A stretch of DNA of 64,000 bases from Elysia chlorotica (taxonomy: Eukaryota > Mollusca > Gastropoda > Plakobranchidae). A model generated the notes under the pieces. That model was not told the origin of the DNA. It worked only from the letters and a program-made list of their open reading frames with translations, and made no database searches. The DNA is taken from the NCBI GenBank assembly GCA_003991915.1, contig RQTK01000005.1, forward strand, positions 659,125 through 723,124. The letters run 5' to 3'. Shown here in pieces: positions 53,101 to 63,360 of this stretch; positions within the stretch are counted from its first letter, which is position 1, and each line of letters begins with the position of its first letter. The translations under genes were made by a program, and so were the position numbers.

Positions 53101-54539
53101 GTTATCTGGCAATTATCACTTTTATGATTCTTAATGGTTTACCTCCGCTTTGAAGAGGAGATACGTTTTGAAACGCCATGTTCATAACACAAAACTTTTC
53201 ATTATTTTTTTTAATGTTTTGTGTGTAGGTTGAAATTGTTTAAATTACCTAATCTATTTTTCTTTTAAATTGTTGAAATTGTAGAAGGTACAACAGGAGT
53301 ATACATACTATTGGTCCTTGTGGAAGAAACATTACTTTGATGGTTAAGACATATTTGTACTCATAATTTTTACTGGTTTTTTTTTCCTCCAATCTTAAGT
53401 ATCACAACAGTTACTGAATGTACAAAGTTTACCTGACATCAGGACACAAAATATTACCAGAAATGTGAAAAAGCAAGCATTTCACCAGTCCTGTTCAAAT
53501 TTCATCTCTGATTTGGTATTTCTTTCGCAGCTTATGTTGTTGTTATTTTCGTGCTAAGTCTGAACTGGACTAGTCTCATTTCGTACGCATCTGTTGTCTT
53601 CTCTTTGCAGAAAGCACAAGTTCCCTTCAAGTGCTCGAGACGAAGTATAAAGAAATTAAGAAGGAACGGACAGAGCTAGAGAAGGAAAAGGACGATATCG
53701 AGGCTTATGTGGACAAGCTGCGGGATCAGCTCAGCTCCAGTGAAAACTCTTGCAGGCTACTGCAGCAACGGGTGAGAAAAATTAGTCTAGCTTTCTTCCC
53801 TTATGGGCCACTTTGTATTAATGGGGTTAGATTTCCTCTGGCTTGAAGAATGGATGGCTTAACTCCAAAGTTTGGAATCCTATGTAAGGTCTGTCAATTT
53901 GACCAAACATTGTCTCTACTAGTAAACCAAATATGTTATCAGTGTTCAGGTTGCTGCCCCAAGGATCAAATATTACACACCCAGCTTTATAACTACCTCA
54001 GTTTTCATTTTCTTACAAAGAATAGACAGGAGATGAAGATTGCAAAGACCTTGCACCTTTTTGGTGTTATGTTTTTTTTTTTGTTAATAGGGATAAATTT
54101 TACTCTATGATATAATCTCTTGGCCCAAAGGGGTTGGTTTAGTCTGTTTGCATTGACATGGCTGCTTCTTTGTATTGATCTTTGTTTAGGACAGGATATG
54201 ATGTTAAATTTATAAGTTCACTTCTTCATTGATTAGAGATCCTTACTAGATCAAATTTAAGTTGTATATTCATTTTGTTTACAATTACATAATTATCTGT
54301 TCATATTTTTGTTTGTTTTCTCTTGCCTTGTTTTTTTCTCCTCTGACAACCTGATTTCATTATGTCTACTTTAGGCAAGCACATTGGAAGGTATTAACCA
54401 AGAACAGGGCTCCAAGCTTGATCAGCAGACCAAACGCATTGCAGAGGTTGAGGCAGAGCTGGAGAAACACAACCAGATTGTCTCTTTCATCACCAGCATG
54501 AATCTTAATGCAGGGCAGGCAGGAGGGGGCAAAAAATAA
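32612..54539 (+). CDS. CIP2A: CIP2A orthologue, 22 exons, complete
   Basis: Join 32612-32728, one of 33942-34104 or 35365-35527, 35995-36113, 36957-37051, 37441-37537, 37691-37819, 38324-38472, 39151-39226, 39561-39812, 40297-40426, 41520-41667, 42047-42146, 44396-44517, 45209-45416, 46428-46490, 47252-47362, 49784-49899, 50534-50596, 52580-52693, 52983-53065, 53611-53771, 54375-54539. This totals 2781 nt, 926 residues plus stop; human CIP2A has 905. CIP2A inhibits PP2A-B56, stabilises MYC and, with TOPBP1, tethers broken mitotic chromosomes. Family hallmarks are ALKLLQKLTYG, LGSLANLCRNN, LSTLTSLSLND, KYAADLLVDLL and LLEAKTLALTQADRVIAQ. Residues 1 to about 600 are armadillo-like helices; about 620-912 are coiled coil, with a polar GGGKK tail. 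Every junction is GT-AG and in phase. The weakest boundary is the start of exon 14. Confidence 0.93.
32972..33135. repeat. dispersed repeat X, copy 2, in CIP2A intron 1
   Basis: Diverged relative of 17442-17600 with the same block order. No coding or tRNA features. Confidence 0.65.
33781..34370 (+). repeat. exon-2 duplication unit, copy A
   Basis: Spans the end of intron 1, exon 2 copy A and 260 bp beyond. It matches 35198-35790. The exon is nearly identical; the flanks carry scattered substitutions and indels. Confidence 0.9.
33942..34104 (+). CDS. CIP2A: CIP2A exon 2, copy A of a duplicated exon
   Basis: Encodes ALQSACSRSSSIRLLQ through LVRPVLKTLCTL (residues 40-93). Its acceptor CACCAG and donor CTGG|GTGAGT are the same as in copy B at 35365-35527. 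It differs from copy B by one silent change (CTT versus CTG, Leu). At 163 nt it moves the frame from phase 0 to phase 1, so using both copies causes a frameshift. Confidence 0.85.
34841..35100 (-). mobile_element. LINE 3' tail between the duplicated exons
   Basis: The minus strand reads STWRRDLDADTKKMGKTW and, after a frame change, TQDRGLWRTI. This matches the TWRRD-D-D-MG-TW...AQDR-WR ending of LINE ORF2 proteins. About 260 bp. Confidence 0.65.
35198..35790 (+). repeat. exon-2 duplication unit, copy B
   Basis: Second unit, offset by about 1.42 kb from copy A. It ends near GATATTAACC, where similarity to copy A stops. Confidence 0.9.
35365..35527 (+). CDS. CIP2A: CIP2A exon 2, copy B of a duplicated exon
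   Basis: Encodes the same peptide as copy A. If spliced after copy A it would be read as GIAISVFSIQ and stop 17 codons in. If used alone it joins exon 3 in phase. About 170 bp upstream and 260 bp downstream also match copy A with scattered substitutions and small indels. Confidence 0.85.
35995..36113 (+). CDS. CIP2A: CIP2A exon 3
   Basis: Encodes AQASNIQKLLYETFNICPIL to EEEEASLLE (residues 94-133), matching the human stretch around YNLNSVLAG. Acceptor CTCTTTCAG, donor GAG|GTATGG, phase 0. Confidence 0.9.
36573..36745 (+). repeat. 5'-truncated SINE in CIP2A intron 3
   Basis: Matches the body and 3' end of the 31737 SINE (GGTTGGGTTGGTATCAGTAT to AAGTAATCAACTCAACCC). The tRNA head is missing. 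Confidence 0.7.
36957..37051 (+). CDS. CIP2A: CIP2A exon 4
   Basis: Encodes ALKLLQKLTYGRRVDYH and METLLNFLVDVV (residues 134-165). The LLQKLTY block is nearly invariant in the family. Donor GT|GTAAGT, phase 2. Confidence 0.93.
37441..37537 (+). CDS. CIP2A: CIP2A exon 5
   Basis: Encodes ALGSLANLCRNNVLVQSAI (residues 165-197), matching the family's LGLLANLCRHN armadillo helix. Acceptor CATATAG, donor TCT|GTAAGC, phase 0. Confidence 0.93.
37691..37819 (+). CDS. CIP2A: CIP2A exon 6
   Basis: Encodes HRSQRALLKTLCSYF and VISSLSTLTSLSLNDAEKQK (residues 198-240), matching the family's LSILSSLTLNEEV. Acceptor TTGGCAG, donor AAG|GTTAGG. Confidence 0.93.
38012..38161. repeat. (CT)n microsatellite in CIP2A intron 6
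   Basis: About 150 bp, interrupted by TCTTCTTCTTCT at 38091-38105. It ends about 160 bp before the exon 7 acceptor. Confidence 0.97.
38324..38472 (+). CDS. CIP2A: CIP2A exon 7
   Basis: Encodes SSIEHILQIIFRIM and KYAADLLVDLLRLPQM (residues 241-290), matching the family's KYSVDLLMDLLKNPK. It starts about 160 bp after the (CT)n tract in intron 6. Donor AG|GTTTGT. Confidence 0.92.
39151..39226 (+). CDS. CIP2A: CIP2A exon 8
   Basis: Encodes RYRHLTKCMSQVLTLLAGG (from residue 290) to residue 315. It corresponds to the family's RYEHFSSCLHQVLGLL. Donor GAG|GTAATT, phase 0. Confidence 0.9.
39561..39812 (+). CDS. CIP2A: CIP2A exon 9
   Basis: This is the longest coding exon (84 codons, residues 316-399). 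It contains LFEVLLSLCVAPAVRQ, a Gln-rich loop (QKQQQPLSAG) and FHWAAHTAKAD. The loop corresponds to a poorly conserved linker in the family. Donor CAG|GTGATT. Confidence 0.9.
40297..40426 (+). CDS. CIP2A: CIP2A exon 10
   Basis: Encodes HLIPAVAELLSQSDQ and EKVVRFVKLLA (residues 400-443), alpha-helical and armadillo-like. Acceptor ATCATCAG, donor GCAG|GTATGT, phase 1. Confidence 0.88.
41096..41191. repeat. (TAG)n microsatellite in CIP2A intron 10
   Basis: TAG triplets with TAGACG and AATAAT interruptions at the left. Confidence 0.96.
41520..41667 (+). CDS. CIP2A: CIP2A exon 11
   Basis: Encodes ESVGALLKSSVLSDLVEKQL and the segment around YVVATTPFLGD (residues 443-492). The exon opens TTTTCAGTTCAG, so two further AGs lie just inside. 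Only the first AG (41518-41519) keeps the frame while retaining VFSSDKEN. Confidence 0.85.
42047..42146 (+). CDS. CIP2A: CIP2A exon 12
   Basis: Encodes GHCILLTLDLAVKLRKYVK and ELPAYLTKILH (residues 492-525), matching the family's ILKTLDLINKLKP. The 2.2 kb intron after it holds a LINE 5' fragment. Confidence 0.9.
42830..44330 (+). mobile_element. LINE 5' fragment with endonuclease domain
   Basis: Inside CIP2A intron 12, same strand. Decayed frames read GAWNITFLYETVRTAQV, LCESRWTGTGRTRLPDG, HTHGVALFM and DAASDHHLVLAVLKTEL, the order seen in the EEP-type endonuclease of animal LINEs. RAKWAEHFKETLNR, the usual lead-in to the reverse transcriptase, comes last. Many stops and frameshifts. The part before 43130 resembles a LINE 5' UTR. 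Confidence 0.8.
44396..44517 (+). CDS. CIP2A: CIP2A exon 13
   Basis: Encodes DSRLLDVLAMGLTSPDQEHV and SMALRLICFAMG (residues 526-566), matching the family's [20 protein letters not shown]. Donor AT|GTGAGT, phase 2. Confidence 0.93.
45209..45416 (+). CDS. CIP2A: CIP2A exon 14, start uncertain
   Basis: Encodes KIPRMDGRYSMDNKENRRPS, a low-complexity linker, then ESLIERMETIME, which begins the coiled coil (residues 566-635). The acceptor CTTCCATCAG at 45208 is phase-correct. An acceptor at 45163 is also in phase but lacks a pyrimidine tract. One at 45114 (TTTTCTAG) is in phase but runs into TAA at the CAGTAAAATT of 45206-45215. The linker between the two halves of CIP2A is variable, so homology does not settle the boundary. 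Confidence 0.75.
46076..46190 (+). repeat. partial copy of the exon 14 region lacking its core
   Basis: 46076-46127 equals 45139-45190 exactly (52 bp). It then continues as a copy of about 45682-45740. The 491 bp between, holding nearly all of exon 14, is absent. Confidence 0.85.
46428..46490 (+). CDS. CIP2A: CIP2A exon 15
   Basis: A 21-codon exon with SAEVIEIFEHHIKALQ (residues 636-656), matching the family's RISDIMDVYEMKLSTL. Both junctions are phase 0. Confidence 0.88.
47252..47362 (+). CDS. CIP2A: CIP2A exon 16, conserved coiled-coil start
   Basis: Encodes LLEAKTLALTQADRVIAQLR (residues 657-693 overall), nearly identical to vertebrate LLETKALALAQADRLIAQ. This block is the most diagnostic of CIP2A. 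Donor GAA|GTAGGT. Confidence 0.95.
48625..49310 (-). mobile_element. LINE ORF2 C-terminal fragment, RTE-like
   Basis: Antisense in CIP2A intron 16. Frames read KVQIQIFNTNVQSYS, NRYLRNILNVRWPEVVPN, EAEIRKRKFGWIGYTFKK and NITRQSLDWNRQGKGK, then an NQVQWR end. This is the typical C-terminus of RTE-like LINE proteins. Frameshifts and stops disable it. Confidence 0.85.
49784..49899 (+). CDS. CIP2A: CIP2A exon 17
   Basis: Coiled coil, MKKLQSVLKKSEGRIEQ to SEQLQAQLDKQ (residues 694-732). Acceptor TTTGCAG, donor CA|GTAAGT. The intron before it holds an antisense LINE. Confidence 0.88.
50534..50596 (+). CDS. CIP2A: CIP2A exon 18
   Basis: A short coiled-coil exon, LEGKAEEIDALNKKCSELME (residues 732-753). 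Donor AA|GTAAGT. Phase 2 on both sides. Confidence 0.87.
50597..52579. other. CIP2A intron 18 with degenerate SINE pieces
   Basis: It holds a less AT-rich block (50700-50900) and tRNA-like B-box segments near 51530 and 51720 (AAGGTTCGATCCTCAGC). A 45-nt coiled-coil-like open segment lies at 52332-52376. The 50700-50900 block is unidentified. Confidence 0.45.
52580..52693 (+). CDS. CIP2A: CIP2A exon 19
   Basis: Coiled coil with CSDLQDKITTGKQEKKSLS and LDDLQKAHETLKEQY (residues 753-791). It is in phase with exon 18 across a 2 kb intron. Donor AT|GTGAGA. Confidence 0.87.
52983..53065 (+). CDS. CIP2A: CIP2A exon 20
   Basis: Coiled coil, SKQLEEERKTLSKQLKERDA (residues 791-819). Acceptor ATTTTCAG, donor CAGA|GTAAGT, phase 1. 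Confidence 0.87.
53611..53771 (+). CDS. CIP2A: CIP2A exon 21
   Basis: Coiled coil with charged heptads, LETKYKEIKKERTELEKEKD to SSSENSCRLLQQR (residues 819-872). The donor CGG|GTGAGA returns to phase 0. Confidence 0.88.
54375..54539 (+). CDS. CIP2A: CIP2A exon 22, stop codon
   Basis: Encodes ASTLEGINQEQGSKLDQQ, then AEVEAELEKHNQIVSFITSM and a Gly/Lys tail ending in TAA at 54537. Human CIP2A ends similarly, with EELNKHSHMIAMIHSLSGG close to its C-terminus, so this is the true end. Confidence 0.92.
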   Translation, partial: ASTLEGINQEQGSKLDQQTKRIAEVEAELEKHNQIVSFITSMNLNAGQAGGGKK

Positions 54540-56045
54540 GCAAATTTTGTCCAAATATTTATTTACTTGCATTCATCAAGCTGCCTTTGAAATCATTTTA
54601 CGCAAGATAATTGTTTATATTTAAAAAAATGTTTGACTGTGGTAAATGTACTAGTTTATTTTTAATCAAACAATGTGTATGCTCTCCATGGTTATTTACT
54701 CACTTGTTGAAATTACATTAATATTGTTCTTGTGTGTTTTCTCATCTTATGCCACATTGTCATAACATAATGTGTATGCTCGCAAAGTCTTCCTACCATC
54801 ATTAATAACACTACCAATTAAATCTCATTATAACCTTTTGTGAAAATGTTCGGTTTAGCAATGACACCAATACTTGGTCTTCAGGTTCTTACCACATCAA
54901 GAAATTAATTATTAAATCATGGTTTTAAGGCTAAAATCAATAAAATTTAAAGAAAAAAAAAGAAAGACAAAAACTCAGTGCTATGCATTTTGTGACAAAT
55001 CCTTCACCTGTAAATGGTAGTTTTAACTGTGATGACGACTTGTACAAGATCCTGTACAAAACAAAAGTATCATACTCCATCAAAAAAATACTTCTAAAAG
55101 AATGAGTTTGTAATTGATAGACACATGAAAATGTACTTCGCTTCTCCAGCAAGGTCTAGCTATGTTTTCATACTAAACTATTCACTTTTGTTGTTTTACT
55201 AAGTGCCAGTCTTGATTTTAGAAACCTTGCAAGAAATAACTTTGTTTACTCTTGTGTATTACTATGTAGCCAGAGCAAATTAAGTGCAGGTCAAAACCTC
55301 TTGGACTGCTAGGAAATATGTATGGATTTAACTAAAGTGGAACTGGAAGCCTCAAAACTAGAAATCTGGTCATTCACATTTGTAAACATTTTTTTCCTCT
55401 TTGGCTTTGTTAGAATCAGTCTGTATTTTTTCATTTTGAAGATGATTGGAAGTTATCTGATCCATTTTCTGGATGCTTCTAATTTAAAGCAGAACAAGCA
55501 TATATACACTATTTTTCAAACAGCGAGCAACGCTCATCTGTTTCTTAGAAAGACTGATCAGTGCCTTTACAAAGCAAGCAGCTGATGCGCTAAAAACTAG
55601 TACTAATACGGACTGATGTCGGACAGGGTTGGTATAATTTTCATCACTGTTGTGATCCACTATGACTAATGACCTTTTTTTTTTTTAATTATTTGAATCC
55701 TTCTCATAGATTTGATCCATTCCTAATGAATTTTATTTATGAGATGTGTAATATGGAAATCTTAACTCCTGGTCTTTTACATTATTGTTTCACTGTGAGC
55801 CATATTATGTCTTATGTATTTCAAATTTATGCCTATGCCTGTTAAATTAAAAGTACTGTGGATGAGTTTTATAATTTGTAACTAGTACAAAGAAATGTTT
55901 CAGGTATAATTGCAGATTTGTTAAGTGCCTTATAAAGCTTTTAACTGTTGGAAACTGTTTTATTTAAAGGATAGAACAGTAACATTAGATGTATGAATTG
56001 AATGACAGTATTGTGGGATATGTGCAGTAATATATTTAAATAAAA
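54540..56045 (+). other. probable CIP2A 3' UTR and downstream
   Basis: AT-rich with no recognisable coding. AATAAA hexamers at 54939 and 56039 could be polyadenylation signals, giving UTRs of about 0.4 or 1.5 kb. The first is followed directly by a genomic A-rich run, so it could also be a priming artefact in cDNA. An 87-codon open frame at 55322 looks accidental. Confidence 0.45.
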
Positions 56046-57925
56046 AGGGGAAAAATGACTTGGAGAGATATGGAGTCTGATTTGAGAAAGTGGAGTTCTC
56101 TCCTAGTTCTCCAGGTTCCCAAGAAGGCTCCTATACATTGACAGGTCGAGATACAAAAGTTTCAAGGTTTAGACTATTATCTATTACAAAAAGTATTAAA
56201 AATATAGACTGATTGCACAGTTGGGTTTTACTTGTAAAGAAACTAATTAGCCAAATACATTGCACTAAAATTATAAACCAAGCAAGGTGAATCCCCTCAA
56301 ACTCTGGTCTTACTTGGTTTAATTGTTCCAAAAATTAAAGACCTTCAATGGCTTCACACGATGGAATTTTTCTACTTATCATCTTGAACTGTACTTTAAG
56401 AACATAGATTCAGAGCAATGAAATTGGAATGATCTTTAAAAAAATATTTCCATAGGGTATACATGAATATTTTTACTCTACGCTTCATATTTGCTGCTTA
56501 TCTATCTTCCATTTGATTGCACTTGCAGTTGTGCATTACTGCAAATTTACCCTTAATGGGGATAATGTTAATGGATTGTGTATGTGATTTTGTGCACATA
56601 TTAAAGACATTTCAGCTATTTATGCAGTTTTCTTTTATATCTTTCTCACTACCTTTTTATTAAAATAGTACATCTGTTTTGCAAAACGCCAAAAATGAAA
56701 GTGGACAAATACTGGGCATAAAATGACAAAGGTGTGAATGTAAGTATGTGGATGGATAAAACCAAATACATAACATTCTTGAAAATCAGTTTACTGTTTT
56801 TTTTTTTTAAATCATCATTTCTGCTTGACAAATGAAAAACTTAGGCCAAACAACAGATCTGATGCAGATATACCTATATAAATATATATATATATGGAAA
56901 CATTCATAAAAAGATACAAAGAGAAACAGAAAAGATTTTTAAAAATGCTTAAAAGTTAAAAATTGAAAAAAAAAAAGCAATTGATATAAGAAACATTTAT
57001 AGGCTAATGGCTAAAAATGAGGCCCATTTAGTCTGGAAGGGTTGTTCAAGACTGGCAGCTTTTCAAGCAAATTGTGATACGGCATGCAGATCAAGATGAT
57101 GATGATGAGTAACACTTGACTTGATATACATGTACTTGTCTCACAAGCTGCCAGCATCATCAAACTCTCATCTTGGTATTGCTTTGAAAATAATACTGGA
57201 GATCTTGAAATATTTGGGTTTTTTAAAAATAGAAATCTATTACACCTGGACAATCAATCTGAATTGTATCCTCTCAAATTTAATTACCACAACAACAACA
57301 AAAAAAACAAGTGGTGGAATAAACATTTCAATAATCTTCCATTCAAAGCACGTTCATCCATCAGGATTCCATCATCTTTATTTTTCTCTAAAGTTTAGTA
57401 TAAGTTATGATTTAGTGATACTTAAAGTATATAGACATATTTGAAGCCTGACACTCATTTTCAATTTTAATTTGCTTGACATCAACGTTATAGTAGTTTT
57501 AGTACATGTACTCATAACTGCAATTACCACTGCAGACTTTGTCAAATTTTAAACAACTTTGTGGAAAAAGTCTGTGGACGGTTTCAAACTATAGAAAAAA
57601 AGTTACATATACAAGGTGATTTCGTCTGAACTCCCATATTGATAATTGACAAATAGGGGCAAAATAGAATGTGGTAATAAAATGTCTGAGTACTCTTACC
57701 ATGCAATTGTTACTGTTAAGCGAAATTTCCCCCAAAAATACATCTATAAACAATGACAATACAAGAACATACATACACGGTACGTGAATATCTGTATGAA
57801 TCAGCAGTTATAACGTGAACTACTTAAAATTAAATAAATGTTTGTCTATTAAATTGCGTTTAGTATGATGTGCTGTTGGTGATGAACTGGGCTCGCATAA
57901 CTCCATTAATAAATAATTGCTCTAT
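56046..57925. other. nothing recognised
   Basis: AT-rich intergenic DNA. Open frames here are short and unsupported. Confidence 0.4.
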
Positions 57926-58014
57926 TCAAGCAAGCTGGCTATCTCGTGGACGGGTTGCAAGACGAACACGTGACACATTATTAATAACAAAATATGTCGC
58001 TACCTTTCTCTTGG

Positions 58015-58240
58015 AGGGGAAGGGCAACTGGCACAAGCGGTAGAGCGTTTGTCTCCCTATCGGGAGGTCCTCGGATTGAAACCCACGATCGCTCGAAAAA
58101 TATCCGATTTCGAACCCTATTGCTTGGGTCGGTGTCACTGTGAGTATAATTTTACCGGCTGAAAATCCTGGTATTCCCGCACTGTTTCTGTGTGGCAGCA
58201 CGTAAAATGTCAGATCTGGTCACAACATTATACATGTAAG
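58015..58240 (+). repeat. tRNA-derived SINE, diverged
   Basis: A box in CACAAGCGGTAGAGCGTTT, B box in TCGGATTGAAACCCA. The body shares TTGGGTCGGTGTCA and GTGTGGCAGCACGTAAAATG with the 31737 SINE. The head differs, suggesting another tRNA parent or subfamily. Confidence 0.7.
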
Positions 58241-58259
58241 TACATAACCTTGCCCCTAT

Positions 58260-59519
58260 CGCTGGACTTCAAGAAACCCTGCTCAAATCAACTCCCCTCC
58301 CAGTCTTTGTTTTTGGAATTCATCTAGAGCGGTATCATGATTGGTGAACCTTGCAAGCCCAAGATGAAGCGGACAAAATCTGACACTAGACAAAGCACAG
58401 GTTATACACGTAGAGGGAGTCTAATCCTGTGAGACAGAAGGTCTCATGCAACTGTTTCATTACTTTCAAAATGGAAAACCCTATAAATAACCTCAACCGA
58501 CACATCATACTGATAGCGTCTCTCAAATCAAACCCGACAGCTGTGTGCTTCAAAGCGTTAAATGTTTTAAACCCATAATTTACCGTAGCGCCCGCTTTCG
58601 CCTGTGTTGTGGTATTATCCGGGATCGCCCGCTATGAAACTGGCTTCGTATACACTTTTAAAATACGGAATAACGCCTATTTATAATTTTTAATATACTT
58701 TCTCGAAAAAGAGTTCATCGTATTGCTAAAACGTTTGAGTTTCATTTTCTGTTTACCGCATTTGAATCGGTTGACTGGTTTCAAAGCCGTGATAAAAAAA
58801 AGGCTTTTAAGATAACTAAAGACTATAACAAAGGGGCGTGAGGGTGACAGTTTAACTAGACTACACTGTAGTCAGGTTTGTCCAAATAATGAACATGAAT
58901 TTTTTTTTGTTTTTTTTTACTACATTGACAATAATTATACATTATATAGTAACATTAATACTATAATAGCCACATTAATAAAAAGTTTTTCCAGATAATG
59001 AAAATAAATACTAACGAGAGTATATATTTTTTCTTTCTTTTCTCTTTTCACAATTTAGAAATTAGATCAATAACATTCATCTATATTGATCTAGATGAGA
59101 AAGGAAAACATCTTCTTAAAGATGTCTTACAGAATATCCTCTTTATGAAAAGAAGGGCGTTTATTTAGATAATACATGTATATAGATCATATAATGAAAA
59201 CAATTTAAAAAAAAACAACTTTAATGACTATTAAAAGGTATCAGAATGATAATAGTAACGAACGTGTAACGACTATTTAGATAACAGGTTATCCTGAAAG
59301 CGAATTAACGAGGATAGGGGTTTGTCTAAATTTCGTTTAACAGGGTTTTCCAGATAATGGTACTTTGAAGATAATATATGAAGAAAATATTCTAATTTCT
59401 AAACAACCACCGATCCATGCCAAATTTGGCGGATGAGCATGATTTAACCAAAAAAGTTGTTTTTCCAAGTTTTGTGGCAACTGCCTTTGATTTCATGATA
59501 CAAATATCCCTTTTCTCTT
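58260..59519. other. nothing recognised except terminus-like motifs
   Basis: CAGGTTTGTCCAAATAATG (58874) and CAGGGTTTTCCAGATAATG (59341) resemble each other and could be transposon termini. No coding capacity. Confidence 0.35.
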
Positions 59520-60360
<841 letters not shown>

Positions 60361-62700
60361 TACAACTAACTTTGAGGCATACATTATTGTGTTTGTTTGT
60401 CCCGAGACGTAGTATTAGTAAGTACCCTAGCCATGAAACAGGAACCTGTTATCTAAATACTCAAAATAGTACGAATTTAACCCCATTGTGTCATTATTTA
60501 GATAACATGATAAATGATCGTTGCCTAACTATTGAATATTGAAGGAACTGAAAGATATGGCAGATCACATCCTCCAAACAAGTTATTGACACTGCAGTGA
60601 CACAACAACATCAAAGCTCGAACTCAGAAGCCTCTTCTAACTATATGACAGAAGCGAGAAGAGAAGAATGGGCGAATAAATTGTAACACCAACAGGTATG
60701 TTGAAAACCCAACACAATTTCCTGTGGGTCTTAACAAACATATTGCGGACCAGACATGGACAAATTCCATCAAATATGCATAAATGGTAACTCATGGACT
60801 ATACAGTCATATGTACTAAATGTAATGGAGACAACCGGGCATAAGAAATGCGTTTACATAACGCCATGACCCTTCTCTGCTCTGCAAAATTCCAGAGAGA
60901 ACATTATAAAGTTCAGGTTATCGATAAAAGAATAACATCTAGGAATTGACATGCTATACTTGGAGTTACAGTAATAATTATGATACTTCTATTACCGATT
61001 TAGATGTAAATCGATTTTGACTCTTAATATCCAACTTGCTCTGTGATTTATGCCTCACCACTTAAAATGTTAATCCAACCATGATTGTATCTTTATCAAC
61101 AAGGCCACCGTATATTGGATTTTAATACGCACCAACAGGTGTCCCCTCAACCAAGGTTGAACGATTCACCCTGAAAATAATTATGTTACTTAGCTGTAGA
61201 TAATACAACCCAATACATTTTGATATTATATCTTTACCAATATTAATACGACTATCAACGCTTAGTGCTGCCCTAGCAGTAGAACACCATTCAGTCGAAA
61301 CCACAACAATCGGGAATATTAGTTATACTTTATAGTTAAACCGCTTCCATCGCCTCTGATTTAACGTTAAAAAAAACCAATTCTCAAGGAAATCCATTCA
61401 CGCAGCGGGATCTCAGGATGGGATACCGCATCCATAACATGGTCTGTCATATTACATGTACCATACTGACAGACTTTGATCCACTCAGTAAGAAAACAAT
61501 TAAACAGGGATACTTCCCACACACTTCAGACTAGAAGCTGGGCGCTCTACCCAAGGCCCTTCTCGTTCCACAACCGAGAATCATATTTTAACTCTAAGCA
61601 TCCATTCAGTAAAAGTTTAAAGATAAATTATTCACAGTGAAGGTTAACAATTTATTATAACCAAAGAATTCATATGTTGGTCAAAAACGATAACCTTTAC
61701 TGTTTTAGACAGGTGCACATAAAGCGAAGTTATTCAATATGTTAAGCGATTCTGAAGTGGTGAAATTTAATATACAAAATTGTTTGAAAATAATCCTGTC
61801 AAAATTTTTTTACTCATTTTAGTATTAAAATCGATTTAGAATCAATTCAGAGTCAGTAGAAGAATTACAATAAGTCTGATTGTGTGGTTTCTGGATAAAG
61901 AGAATTCTCCATGAATGTTGATATCAGGGAAGGTGCCAGGTAATTTATGGACTTATTTTAACCTAAGTCCTTTTCTGAGAATTCAACAAAATCTACAGCT
62001 ATATGCTGCACGTCGCCTCGCACTAATTACATTATCTTTAAAGTTTGTTGTAATCGTCTCGCGTTGTTAAGATGTGTGCTGAATGCTCTTTCTGTGAGAA
62101 GTTCATATCTGTGAAACGCCTTTATACGAATCTTCATTGTTGAATGCAAATGCGGTTATACTATTACTGTGATTTGGCATACCATTTTTTTTTCTTTCTA
62201 GTTGGTTTAAAACATCGTCGTGGATGAAAATTTTTCAGTAATATTATACAAAAAGATAATGAATTTAAGCAAAACTTTAAAAAAAATCCTCACATGCGGA
62301 GATGATAATTATTATGTCACGGAGAGTTCCAAACATAGACGAATGTATCTACGACTTTGACTTGGCTTGAACAGTGAGGGAAGCCACTCAAATAGGCCAC
62401 AACCACAGTAAAATATCTGTTATAGATTAATTTCCGTTATAAATATCCAATGAAAAATAATTCACACGACCTCTTTGCGTCGTGTGATTGATTGTTTAGA
62501 ATCACCTGCTCCGTAAAAACAGCCCCGCTTGTTTAAAGTGGAAGACACGGTTGTAACCAATGTAAACAGTATGTCTTGAAGGAATATCGAAAATGACATA
62601 CCTTTTGGTAAAATAAAACCTTCGTATTGAAAAATTATGCTATACATGTATATTTTGATATTACTTCTCTTGTTTATTATTTTTAAAGTGGTGTGACTAT
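60361..62700. other. nothing firmly recognised
   Basis: AT-rich. An antisense tRNA-like piece may lie at 61520-61590 (GGTAGAGCGCCCAGCTTC on the minus strand). No gene seen. Confidence 0.35.
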
Positions 62701-62709
62701 AAGATGTAG

Positions 62710-62878
62710 TTGGTTGGTTGGTTGGGTTGGTTTAACATCCAACAGCAGCACTATGTAGGTTATAATGTGGACGGACCCCAAGACGGACGTCTGACATTTT
62801 TATGTGCGGACACACACGAGACAGAGCGGGGATACCATGACTCCTGTCTCAGCCGGTCACATTATACTGACACATAAG
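62710..62878 (-). repeat. SINE body, antisense
   Basis: The reverse complement matches the 31737 SINE from CAGTATAATGTGACCGGCTG to the TTAAACCAACC end. The head is missing. Confidence 0.75.
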
Positions 62879-63204
62879 ATGTAGACTAAATGCAGAAAAA
62901 CAATAGGTTCTTCATTTTCTAAAGATATGAGAGCACGATCATACATCCCGAAGATCCATTGTTTAACTAGGACAGCAGGAGTGTATTGGATAAATACGTC
63001 CAGAGTGTGCTAGGATCTGGTTGAGCTGAGTGAGTGAGTTTGTTTTTACGGCAAGTCAGTCTGGCTGAGCTGATGAAACAGATTGATAACACACATAACG
63101 CAAAAATACGAACCTTACAGAGTTCTTAGGGGACGCTAAAAGATTCAAAGCGGCAGTATCTTCATACGGAGATCATACAGTTGTGTAGAATGAGCTATGC
63201 TATG

Positions 63205-63360
63205 TAGTGGTGTGCCAGATAGTTCACTCGATAGTGTTATTTATAGACGGAAGAGCAGAAGTTCGAAGTTAGAGGTTCAAATCTCAACTGAAACCTTGTC
63301 TTCGAAATGGTTTCTTATGAATAATTAGAAGACATAAAACTTATACAAGACCACTTTAAT
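63205..63360 (+). repeat. tRNA-like SINE fragment
   Basis: TAGTTCACTCGATAGTG as a diverged A box and GAGGTTCAAATCTCAAC as a B box. Possibly the same family as the 51720 piece. Confidence 0.4.

Noticed and set aside
55322..55585. 87-codon frame in the CIP2A 3' region as a small membrane protein
   Set aside because: Hydrophobic AT-driven composition, inside the likely 3' UTR, and no family resemblance.
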